Origin: Prevotella sp. UBA2754
GTDB taxonomy: Bacteria; Bacteroidota; Bacteroidia; Bacteroidales; Bacteroidaceae
NCBI GenBank assembly: GCA_002353295.1
Contig: DEJG01000019.1
Span: forward strand, 383,300 to 447,299
Reading direction: 5' to 3'
Length of the DNA: 64,000 nt
Part shown: piece by piece, positions 26,645-36,306 of the stretch
How the letters are laid out: each line of letters begins with the position of its first letter
Position numbering within the stretch: position 1 is the first letter of the stretch
Translations under genes and position numbers: made by a program
Notes under the pieces: generated by a model
What the model was told of the DNA's origin: nothing
The model's input: only the letters and a program-made list of their open reading frames with translations
Databases searched by the model: none

Positions 26645-29226
26645 TGATGATGAAGAAAATTTCTTTGATAACGCTCTTACTGGGAGTCTGCTTGACTTTA
26701 CAGGCACTGCCAGTGTCCGTAGCAGGTTTGTTTCCTATAGAGAACAGTGGACGTATAGTCTATAACTTCAATGAAGGATGGTGCTTCCGATTGGGTGATG
26801 TGGCAGGTGCTGAAGCTTTGGGATTTGACGATTCCCAAAGGGAAATGGTATGTGCACCTCATAGTGTAAGACTGGAGCCGGCTGATGCCAGCGGAGGACG
26901 TAATTATCAGGGCGTTTGCTGGTATCGGAAGCAATTTGTCGTCCCTGCCGATATGCAGGGCAAAGAGGTGACCGTTCATTTTGAGGCCGTGATGGGAAAA
27001 CAGTGGGTCTATGTAAATGGTCAACTTGTCAAGGAGCATTTAGGAGGTTATCTGCCTATTACGATCAATCTGTCACAACTCGGAGTGAAGGCTGGTGACA
27101 CCTGTCTGATAGCTGTCAAAGCAGATAATAGCGATGACAAATCCTATCCTCCAGGAAAGAAACAGACACAGCTGGATTTCGCCTATCATGGGGGGATGTA
27201 CAGGGATGTATGGTTGATAGGGAAATCGCCTATCCATATTACAGATGCTATAGAGCGCGGTCAAGTAGCAGGAGGTGGCGTGTTTGTCCATTATGGCGAT
27301 ATTTCAGAAAAAAATGCAGAACTTTTTGTGAATGTGGAAGTAGCGGGAAAAGGTCCGGCTACCGTCCTTGTCCGTATCAAGGATGCAACAGGAAAACTCC
27401 TCAAGACCCTCAAGCAAACCAAGACGTTGACAGGTTTCACTACATATCACGTACAGTGCTTCATCAAAAATCCTCATCTGTGGTCACCGGAGAATCCTTA
27501 TCTTTATCAAGTAGAGATGATGGTGATGAATGGAAAACAGGTGATGGATGGTGGCATGGTTCGTGCTGGTATTCGGAAGGCAGAATTTCGGGGACGGGAT
27601 GGCTTTTGGTTGAACGATAAACCTTACCATCAGTTGATTGGAGGAAACCGTCATCAGGACTTTGCCTATGTGGGTAATGCGTTGCCCAATTCTCAGCAAT
27701 GGCGGGATGCGAAAAGATTGAAGGATGCCGGAATGACGATTATCCGTGCTGCCCACTATCCGCAGGATCCTTCCTTTATGGATGCTTGTGATGAACTGGG
27801 ATTGTTTATCATCGTCCCGACACCGGGGTGGCAGTACTGGAACAAAGACCCTAAATGGGGGGAGATGGTGCACCAGAATACCCGTGATATCATCCGTCGT
27901 GACCGTAACCATCCCAGTGTGTTGATGTGGGAACCTATTCTGAATGAGACCCGTTATCCAGAGGATTTTGCTTTGAAAGCATTGCAGATTACGCGTGAGG
28001 AATTCCCATACGAAGGGCGTCCTGTGGCTGCTGCAGATTTGAATTCTGCAGGCGTCAAGGAACATTATGATGTGCTCTATGACTGGGCTGACAATATCGG
28101 AAAAGGTTCGTTGGATACAGATAAGTGTATCTTTACCCGTGAGTGGGGTGAATATGTGGACGACTGGTATGCCCATAATGGTATCAACAGGGCTGCACGT
28201 GGTTGGGGAGAACAGGCACAGGTGACGGCAGCACTGGCGCTGGCTGATACCTATGGGATGATGTATCGTGGACAGCGTCAGTTTATAGGAGGTTGTCAGT
28301 GGCATCCCTTCGACCATCAGCGTGGATATCACCCCGATGCCTATTTAGGTGGTATCTATGATGCTTTCCGACAGAAGAAGTATGCAGCAGAGATGTTCCG
28401 TTCACAGAAGAAGGATGCACCGATGGTATTTATTGCTCATGAGATGACACAGTTCTCTGACAGTGATGTGGTGGTCTTCAGTAATTGTGATAGTGTTCGG
28501 CTTACAGCTCTTGACGGATGGAAGTCAATGACACTGCCCGTTGTCCACCAACCGGAAGGTACTCCCAATACACCCGTGATCTTCAAAGGTGCATGGAATT
28601 TCTGGAAGGCACGTGAACAGAGTTATACCAATCGTCGTTGGCAGAATGTGAAACTCGTTGCTGAGGGTATCAAAGATGGCAAGGTAGTATGTGAGCAGAC
28701 GAAGATGCCATCGCGTCGTAGTACGAAGATACGCCTATATGCTGATGAGATGGGTAAACAGTTAGTTGCCGACGGCTCAGACTTCATCGTTGTCGTTGCG
28801 GAGATTACGGATGATAATGGGAATGTCCGTCGTCTTGCCAGAGAACAGGTATCCTTCTCTGTGGAAGGAGAGGGAAGTATCATTGGCGATGCATCCATAG
28901 GTGCCAATCCCCGTTTGGTGGAGTGGGGCAGTGCTCCCTGTCTGATACGCAGTACCCATCATGCTGGGAAAATACGCATCATTGCCCGTCCTGCTTACGA
29001 GGGTGTTCATGCCCCCAGTGCGGACACGCTGGACATAGAAAGTGTTCCCTACGAGATACCTGTGTGTGTTTCGTCAGTGGTGAGGGAAAGGAAAAACAGT
29101 ATCATCACCCAACACCCCTCACCCAACAACCAACAACCAGCCCCTGCAACGATGTCTGATGAACAGCGTCGCAAGGAACTGGAAGAAGTTGAAAAGCAAC
29201 AGCAGGACTTCGGTATAGTTAATTGA
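26644..29226 (+). CDS. GH2 family glycosidase (RG-II GH2 type)
   Basis: 860 residues with a signal peptide (MKKISLITLLLGVCLTLQA). Domain order is that of GH2: sugar-binding jelly roll, Ig-like domain, TIM barrel, then two C-terminal Ig-like domains. The acid/base glutamate is in EPILNETRY (E435) and the likely nucleophile in TREWGEYVDDW (E500). RG-II loci contain several GH2 enzymes acting on galacturonate, glucuronate or arabinopyranose, and sequence alone does not settle which this is. The C-terminal tail (about 50 residues) is low complexity: CAACAACCAACAACC-type repeats followed by a charged RRKELEEVEKQQQD coil. It is last in the operon and overlaps the convergent symporter gene by 8 bp. 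Confidence 0.8.
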   Translation: MMMKKISLITLLLGVCLTLQALPVSVAGLFPIENSGRIVYNFNEGWCFRLGDVAGAEALGFDDSQREMVCAPHSVRLEPADASGGRNYQGVCWYRKQFVVPADMQGKEVTVHFEAVMGKQWVYVNGQLVKEHLGGYLPITINLSQLGVKAGDTCLIAVKADNSDDKSYPPGKKQTQLDFAYHGGMYRDVWLIGKSPIHITDAIERGQVAGGGVFVHYGDISEKNAELFVNVEVAGKGPATVLVRIKDATGKLLKTLKQTKTLTGFTTYHVQCFIKNPHLWSPENPYLYQVEMMVMNGKQVMDGGMVRAGIRKAEFRGRDGFWLNDKPYHQLIGGNRHQDFAYVGNALPNSQQWRDAKRLKDAGMTIIRAAHYPQDPSFMDACDELGLFIIVPTPGWQYWNKDPKWGEMVHQNTRDIIRRDRNHPSVLMWEPILNETRYPEDFALKALQITREEFPYEGRPVAAADLNSAGVKEHYDVLYDWADNIGKGSLDTDKCIFTREWGEYVDDWYAHNGINRAARGWGEQAQVTAALALADTYGMMYRGQRQFIGGCQWHPFDHQRGYHPDAYLGGIYDAFRQKKYAAEMFRSQKKDAPMVFIAHEMTQFSDSDVVVFSNCDSVRLTALDGWKSMTLPVVHQPEGTPNTPVIFKGAWNFWKAREQSYTNRRWQNVKLVAEGIKDGKVVCEQTKMPSRRSTKIRLYADEMGKQLVADGSDFIVVVAEITDDNGNVRRLAREQVSFSVEGEGSIIGDASIGANPRLVEWGSAPCLIRSTHHAGKIRIIARPAYEGVHAPSADTLDIESVPYEIPVCVSSVVRERKNSIITQHPSPNNQQPAPATMSDEQRRKELEEVEKQQQDFGIVN

Positions 29227-30778
29227 AATAGATGTATAGTCCTATCATCACGGTAGCCAAGGCTATCCACAGACCAACGGCGAGTTTCGACTGGCTCTCA
29301 TGGATGGGAGTCGGTATTTCGTACTCCGTCTTGTTATGATCAGTGAGGGAAATGATAACCATAGCGATGACAAGAATGGCAAACAGCTCAAAAGACAATA
29401 GCATGAAATGAGGCCATGGTAACTGAAGCCATTCCGGTGGCCATAGATAGAGTATACCGACAATAAGACAGAATGCGGTACCTACGGTCAACGCAAAGTT
29501 GGCGGCACGTGTGGTGGTCCGTTTCCAGAAAATACCCAGAAGGAATACGGCTGCCATTGGTGGTGCGATGAAACCAAGGACACTCTGGAAGACATTGAAG
29601 AGGTTAAGTCCCTTGATAGCGTCAATGGCAATGGTGAGGACGATGGCAAGGACAGCACCGATAATGGTGACCAGACGACCCACATAATTAATACGACGCT
29701 GTGAAGCATTTGGATTAAATCTCTTCACATAGATATCCATAGTGAATACTGTGCTCAATGCATTCAGTGCAGAGCCAATCGTGGATACCAGACAAGCCGT
29801 CAAGACCGCGAATACCAAACCTACCATACCGACAGGGAAGAGGTTCTCCACCATCGTCAGATAAGCCTCGTCAGGATTCTGCAAAGTAGGGAAGAGGGCG
29901 AAGCAGATAATACCAGGAAGGATGTAGAGCAAGACATCCAGAATCTTCAACCATCCCGTGAAATTAGTACCCAATTGTCCTTCCCGCAGATCTTTGGCGG
30001 CTAATACAGGTTGCACCATCGACTGGTCTGTACACCAGAACCAGACACCCATGACAGGGTATCCTAAAAGGATAGGTAGCCATGGAAATGCCTCGTCGGT
30101 ATTGGGCTTGAACATCACCCAATAGTCTGCAGGAACCTTGGCGGCTAATGCAGAGATGCCACCCACACGGTCAAGACCGACGATGACAAGGATGAGAGAG
30201 ACGACGATGAGCAGTATCATCTGATAGACATTAGTATAAGCTACCGCTTTCAATCCACCCAGCATGGTGAAGAATGCAGAGATGATGAGCAGTACAAGGG
30301 CTGACATCCACATGGGAATGTCGAATACCTGACGTATCAAGATACCTCCTGCGAAGAGTGTCAGGGCAAGCCAGGATATGATAATTGTAACAATGGTGTA
30401 CCATGCCAGAATATTACGGGTCGATTGTCCGAAACGGAGTCCCATGAACTCAGGCAGTGTACTGATGTTAGCTCCAAGATAACGAGGTGCGAAAACAAAG
30501 GCAAGCAAGGCGATAAAGACGAAAGCATACCATGCGTAGTTACCACTGACGATACCTGTTGTGAATCCTGCCGATGCTGAGGCTATCAACATCGACGGAC
30601 CTACATTGGTGCCCCACATGGAGAAACCGATGTGGTGCCAACGAAGGGAGTGTTCGGCAAGGAAAAGTGAACTTTCTTTCTTACGTTTACTACTAGCCCA
30701 TATACCGATGGCAAGCAGGATGACAAAATAAATGGCAAGGATAATCCAGTCAAGGGATTGCATGTAATGTGTATTCAT
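29219..30778 (-). CDS. Sodium:solute symporter (SSS family)
   Basis: 519 residues, about 13-14 transmembrane helices. It begins with SLDWIILAIYFVILLAIGIW and shows the SSS core TNVGPSMLIASASAG, with a C-terminal pair of helices after residue 430. It resembles the sugar SSS carriers found beside glycosidases in Bacteroidetes loci. It is the third gene of the GH141-GH31-symporter operon, overlapping the GH31 gene by 4 bp. Because that GH31 lacks a signal peptide, the symporter probably imports the GH31 substrate. Substrate not known. Confidence 0.85.
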   Translation of the reverse strand: MNTHYMQSLDWIILAIYFVILLAIGIWASSKRKKESSLFLAEHSLRWHHIGFSMWGTNVGPSMLIASASAGFTTGIVSGNYAWYAFVFIALLAFVFAPRYLGANISTLPEFMGLRFGQSTRNILAWYTIVTIIISWLALTLFAGGILIRQVFDIPMWMSALVLLIISAFFTMLGGLKAVAYTNVYQMILLIVVSLILVIVGLDRVGGISALAAKVPADYWVMFKPNTDEAFPWLPILLGYPVMGVWFWCTDQSMVQPVLAAKDLREGQLGTNFTGWLKILDVLLYILPGIICFALFPTLQNPDEAYLTMVENLFPVGMVGLVFAVLTACLVSTIGSALNALSTVFTMDIYVKRFNPNASQRRINYVGRLVTIIGAVLAIVLTIAIDAIKGLNLFNVFQSVLGFIAPPMAAVFLLGIFWKRTTTRAANFALTVGTAFCLIVGILYLWPPEWLQLPWPHFMLLSFELFAILVIAMVIISLTDHNKTEYEIPTPIHESQSKLAVGLWIALATVMIGLYIYFN

Positions 30779-33017
30779 AGTTCAATGCCTTTAAAGTCGT
30801 GTGTGATTCTAATATTAGTAGATTGCGAGAGGTCCATGTCATCGGTAGATTCTACCTCATGTGGATACATTTTGATTTGAGCGTCAGGACGTACAAAGAC
30901 AGGCATCTGGTCAAGGGGAACTTCCACATGGTAGTACCAGCGTCCGCCTTCCAGCCTTTCTCCTGTCAGGAAGTTCACCCATTGACCTTCGGGGAGATAG
31001 ATGTCACGATGATTGTCGGCATTCATGACAGGACATACCAGCAACTCATTACCGAAGTAGTATTCATCGTCGATATGCCATACCTGACGGTCATTAGGAT
31101 GATGGAAAAGCAGTGCTTGTACAATGGGTAGCCCGCTCTTGCATGCTATCTCTGACTGCTCTATGATATAGGGAAGCAAACGGTAACGGAGTTTCCACCA
31201 GCGTTTAATGATAGGTGCGATGTTAGGATAGTGCCATGGCTCGCGTTTACAGGTACCATGATAACGCATATGGGACGTGAATACGCCAAACTGCGTCCAA
31301 CGGACATAGACCTGTTCGTCAAGAGGTGAGTTCATGAAGTCAGGTGTGGAGTGGAATCCTGGTACGTCATGACTCCAGAAAGCAAAACCGGAGAGTCCTA
31401 AGTGGAGCCCGCCTTTCAAGGAACCAGCCAAGCCTGCCCATGAACTTTCGCTGTCACCGCCCCAGTGAAGTGGATAGCGTTGACAGCCAGCCCAGCCGGC
31501 ACGCGCCCAGATAATTCCATCGCCAGTGACTTCACGGGTCACTTCGTATGCTGCTTTCTGATAAAGCAACGCGTAGATATTATTCAGCCGTTCTGGTGTT
31601 GAGGCATGGTATTGATGATCCATGTGTATGTTTTCGCCGAAGTCAGTCTTGATACATTTGACACCCATATCAAGCAAAGGCTTAAGCAATTGATATTTAT
31701 ACCAGTCAGTTGCTTTGGGGTAGGTGAAGTCAATAGTTCCTGCATAGTCGAGGGTGGAGAAGTTTGACGCACCACCTGTTGAGGTGTCTTCTTCTTTGAC
31801 AGGTTGACTGATGTAGTGATTGTCCTTTGCCTCTTTCAACTGCTCTGCACCTTGTGCCACATAGGGCAGTTGCCAGAGCGATACTTTAAAGCCCTGTTCT
31901 TTCAACCGGCTGATGAAAGCCTTGGGGTCAGGGAAACGCTCAGGGTTGAATTTCCATTCACAGAGCCAGTCGGTACGGAACCAGCCAGTATCCAGATGAA
32001 TGACATCACAAGGATAGTGTTCTTTGCGCAGGCGGTCGCAAATCTCTTCTACCTCATCAGCGGAGAAATAGGTCATGCGACTCATCCAGATGCCAAAACT
32101 CCAGAGTGGGGGCATGGTTGGGAATCCTGTTAGCATGCGGTATCCTTTGAGAATCTCCTCAGGTGTGTGACCACCAATCAGGAAAACGTCAAGGGTGGCA
32201 TGGTCATTAAGGAACTGCACACTTCTTGAACTGTGGTCGGCAAGTGATAATTTGCAATAGTCAGAAGTATGGAAAAAGACACCATACATCCGACTGGAAA
32301 GATAGAAGGGAATATTCTTATAGCAGCGTCGGTTGTTAACCCCCTGTCCGTCTTGGTTCTTCAATTGAAAAGTCTGTCCACTTAAATCCATTTTGCGGAA
32401 ACGTTCTCCTGTTCCCACAAAGTGCTCGTCAGCATCGCATTTAAATGAGATCGTTGCCCGTTCATTACCACTATCGGCAGAGCAGAAACCTAATGGAAGC
32501 GCATCATAGCGTGGCGGGGAGAAATGGTCGTCACTGAGGGCGACAGGTTTCGTGGTGTCACCGTCAGGATAGAAGGTGATGAAAGGAGCAGGTTGCGGTG
32601 CGGGTAACAGGTCGCTCCAGTGATCGATGGGTGATGCCGAAAGGCTGATAGTACCCAACTTCTTTCCATTGCTCGCCATGATATCGCCGGCAGCATAATG
32701 GAGGGGAAGACGTTTTACATCAGAATCCATCATGAGCATTTCATCGCTGTCTGCCATTTCATCATCTGACATGGTGGTAAACAGCCGGATGATGTTTGGT
32801 TCGTAGGCGCGGATGATGAGATCGTAGCTCTGTTGTGACACATCTGTATCAGGCGCCATATCTTCTTGATGTAACTGTTTTTGGTAAGGAATAGTGACGA
32901 TGATGTCGCCATCGCGTTCTGTTATTCTCGTAGGTGCATAGGCTTTCCATAGGGCTTCGTCCCGTTGCAGGGTAGGGTCGAAGTCCATGAAGTCAAAAAG
33001 ATGATAATTGGTTTGTT

Positions 33018-33021
<4 letters not shown>
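30775..33021 (-). CDS. GH31 alpha-xylosidase-like enzyme, no signal peptide
   Basis: 748 residues. GH31 motifs are complete: VIHLDTGWF...CEWKFNPERFPDP, nucleophile in CIKTDFGENI, and acid/base aspartate in HWGGDSESSW. The KTDFGE form is that of YicI-type alpha-xylosidases. The protein starts MKQTNYHLFDFMDFDP with no signal peptide, so it should act in the cytoplasm on an imported oligosaccharide. RG-II side chain A carries 2-O-methyl-alpha-D-xylose, which would explain an alpha-xylosidase here. Xyloglucan fragments are the alternative. It overlaps both neighbours by 4 bp. Confidence 0.8.
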
Positions 33022-34553
<1,532 letters not shown>

Positions 34554-34560
34554 ATTTTAA

Positions 34561-34603
34561 TGACGTCAAAATAGTAGAAATGTCACCATTATAAATAGTG
34601 ACA
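34561..34603. promoter_or_regulatory. Palindromes between the divergent GH141 and MtaA-like genes
   Basis: TGACGTCA (34561-34568) is a perfect palindrome. TGTCAC (34581-34586) and GTGACA (34598-34603) form an inverted repeat 11 bp apart. Both lie in the 92-bp divergent gap and could bind a regulator. No clear -7 TAnnTTTG was found on either strand, and no cobalamin or SAM riboswitch is visible. Confidence 0.4.
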
Positions 34604-34645
34604 AAATAAAAGTTTTATCGTCCTTATTAAAAATCACAAAGGCGT

Positions 34646-35656
34646 ATGAAGCAGAATATGAGGCAATGGATGGCAGACATCATCCAACGGAAAGAAGTGA
34701 CGGCATTGCCTGTCATGACCCACCCAGGTATAGAGATGAATGGTAATACCGTGCGGCAGGCTGTCAGTAACGGACGTGTCCACTATGAAGCGGTACAGAC
34801 CTTGACAAAGCATTATCCTGCGGTAGCTGCGGCTACCATTATGGACCTGACTACTGAGGCGGAGGCTTTTGGTGCAGAGATAGCCTTCAGCGACATTGCC
34901 GTACCTGCTGTCGTCGGTCATTGCCTGTCTAATGCGGACGATATCAATAAGTTGGAGATACCTTCTCTTTCCCAAGGACGTATTCCTGCCTATCTGAAAG
35001 CCAATCTCCTTGCGGCACGTGCGATTACCGACCGCCCTGTTTTTGCCGGATGTATCGGTCCGTATTCGCTTGCCGGTCGTCTTTATGATATGTCGGAGTT
35101 GATGATGCTGATTTATGAAAATCCAGATGCTGCGCATCAGCTATTGAGTAAATGTACGATGTTTATCAAGAAATACTGTCAGGCATTGAAAAGAACTGGG
35201 GTAGGGGGTGTGATGATGGCAGAACCAGCCGCAGGCTTGTTGTCTGATGAGGACTGCAAGACCTTCTCTTCCGACTATGTCCGCTATATTGTTGATGAGG
35301 TGCAGTCAGACGATTTTCTGGTTATCCTTCATAACTGCGGCAATACGGGACATTGTACCAAGGCGATGGTGAGCACAGGTGCCGCTGCTTATCATTTTGG
35401 TAATAAATGTCAGATGGAAGAGGTTATCCGGGATGTTCCTGCCACAGCACTTGCCATGGGGAATATCGACCCCGTCTCTGTCTTTAAGGACGGTACTCCG
35501 GAACTGATGCACCAGACAGTGATTGACTTGTTGGAGAAGATGAAGGATTATCCTAACTTCGTACTTTCCAGTGGATGCGACACCCCTCCTCATACACCAC
35601 AGGCCAATGTAGATGCTTTCTTTGATGCACTCAAGGAATGGAATGAACAATCATGA
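34646..35656 (+). CDS. MtaA/URO-D-family corrinoid methyltransferase
   Basis: 336 residues of the uroporphyrinogen-decarboxylase superfamily, closest in character to MtaA/CmuA-type methyltransferases that move methyl groups between a corrinoid protein and a thiol. The zinc motif His-X-Cys...Cys is seen as H229 and C231 (ILHNCGNTGH) and C311 (SSGCDTPPHTP). True uroporphyrinogen decarboxylases lack this motif. It is cytoplasmic. It overlaps the activation-protein gene by 4 bp and lies next to, and convergent with, the URO-D/MetH fusion. The likely role is a second methyl-transfer step or supply of methyl groups to the same cobalamin domain. Whether the acceptor is a thiol such as homocysteine is inferred. 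The 34554-34645 gap upstream is short. Confidence 0.8.
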   Translation: MKQNMRQWMADIIQRKEVTALPVMTHPGIEMNGNTVRQAVSNGRVHYEAVQTLTKHYPAVAAATIMDLTTEAEAFGAEIAFSDIAVPAVVGHCLSNADDINKLEIPSLSQGRIPAYLKANLLAARAITDRPVFAGCIGPYSLAGRLYDMSELMMLIYENPDAAHQLLSKCTMFIKKYCQALKRTGVGGVMMAEPAAGLLSDEDCKTFSSDYVRYIVDEVQSDDFLVILHNCGNTGHCTKAMVSTGAAAYHFGNKCQMEEVIRDVPATALAMGNIDPVSVFKDGTPELMHQTVIDLLEKMKDYPNFVLSSGCDTPPHTPQANVDAFFDALKEWNEQS

Positions 35657-36306
35657 CGGAGAAGACACTTTCTTTTGACGATTTAGGAATAACTCCCCAT
35701 GATCTCTACGATCAGATGGGGTATCATGGTACAGAACCTGATATGGCAACCCAGCGAGAGGTGTCTGTTGTCATGGAGGATGTACGCTCATGGTTGCGTC
35801 CTCGTTTCTGTTATCAGGTCGTGAAGGAGCTGCCAGCCTTCAACATGGGTAAGATTATCCAGCGTCAATTGCGAGGCTCCGAGGCTTATGCCCTCTTTGT
35901 ATGTACCTGTGGGATGGAGTTTGAGGCATATCAGCAGCGACTCAAAGAGCAAGGTGATATGGTGCGTGTCTATATCGCAGATGCCCTCGGCTCAGTGATA
36001 GCAGAGCGATGTGCCGACCAGATGGAAGTCACCTTACAGGAGAATATCGATAAATTAGGTTGGCATCATACCAACCGGTTCTCCCCAGGCTATTGTGGAT
36101 GGCATGTCTCCCAACAACAATTACTCTTCCCTTTGTTTAAAGGGCATACCTGTGGCGTCCGCCTCACCGATTCCTCCCTGATGGTACCTATCAAATCGGT
36201 CAGTGGCATCATCGGATTAGGAGAAAAAGTCCGCAGATTGGATTATACCTGCGGACTCTGTGATTTCAAGCAATGTTATAAGCGGAAGTTAAAGCTTTCC
36301 CAATAG
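35653..36306 (+). CDS. Stand-alone MetH-type (cobalamin-dependent methionine synthase) activation-domain protein
   Basis: 217 residues matching the AdoMet-binding activation domain of MetH without the rest of the enzyme. Conserved parts are AYALFVCTCGMEFE, ADALGSVIAERCADQME, the RxxPGY AdoMet motif in NRFSPGYCGWHVSQQQ, and SLMVPIKSVSGIIGLG. The C-terminus adds a cysteine cluster (CGLCDFKQCYKRK), common in stand-alone versions and possibly redox or metal active. Such proteins reductively remethylate oxidised cob(II)alamin. The obvious partner is the cobalamin domain of the fusion encoded on the opposite strand, whose 3' end overlaps this gene by 18 bp. It is translationally coupled to the MtaA-like gene. 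Confidence 0.8.
   Translation: MTEKTLSFDDLGITPHDLYDQMGYHGTEPDMATQREVSVVMEDVRSWLRPRFCYQVVKELPAFNMGKIIQRQLRGSEAYALFVCTCGMEFEAYQQRLKEQGDMVRVYIADALGSVIAERCADQMEVTLQENIDKLGWHHTNRFSPGYCGWHVSQQQLLFPLFKGHTCGVRLTDSSLMVPIKSVSGIIGLGEKVRRLDYTCGLCDFKQCYKRKLKLSQ

Noticed and set aside
29107..29150. CAACAACC repeats in the GH2 tail as a functional array
   Set aside because: The units are irregular and the segment is a short low-complexity tail. It was not counted with the heptamer family.
34554..34645. Cobalamin or SAM riboswitch upstream of the MtaA-like gene
   Set aside because: The gap is only 92 bp and shows no B12-box or SAM-riboswitch-like stems, only short palindromes.
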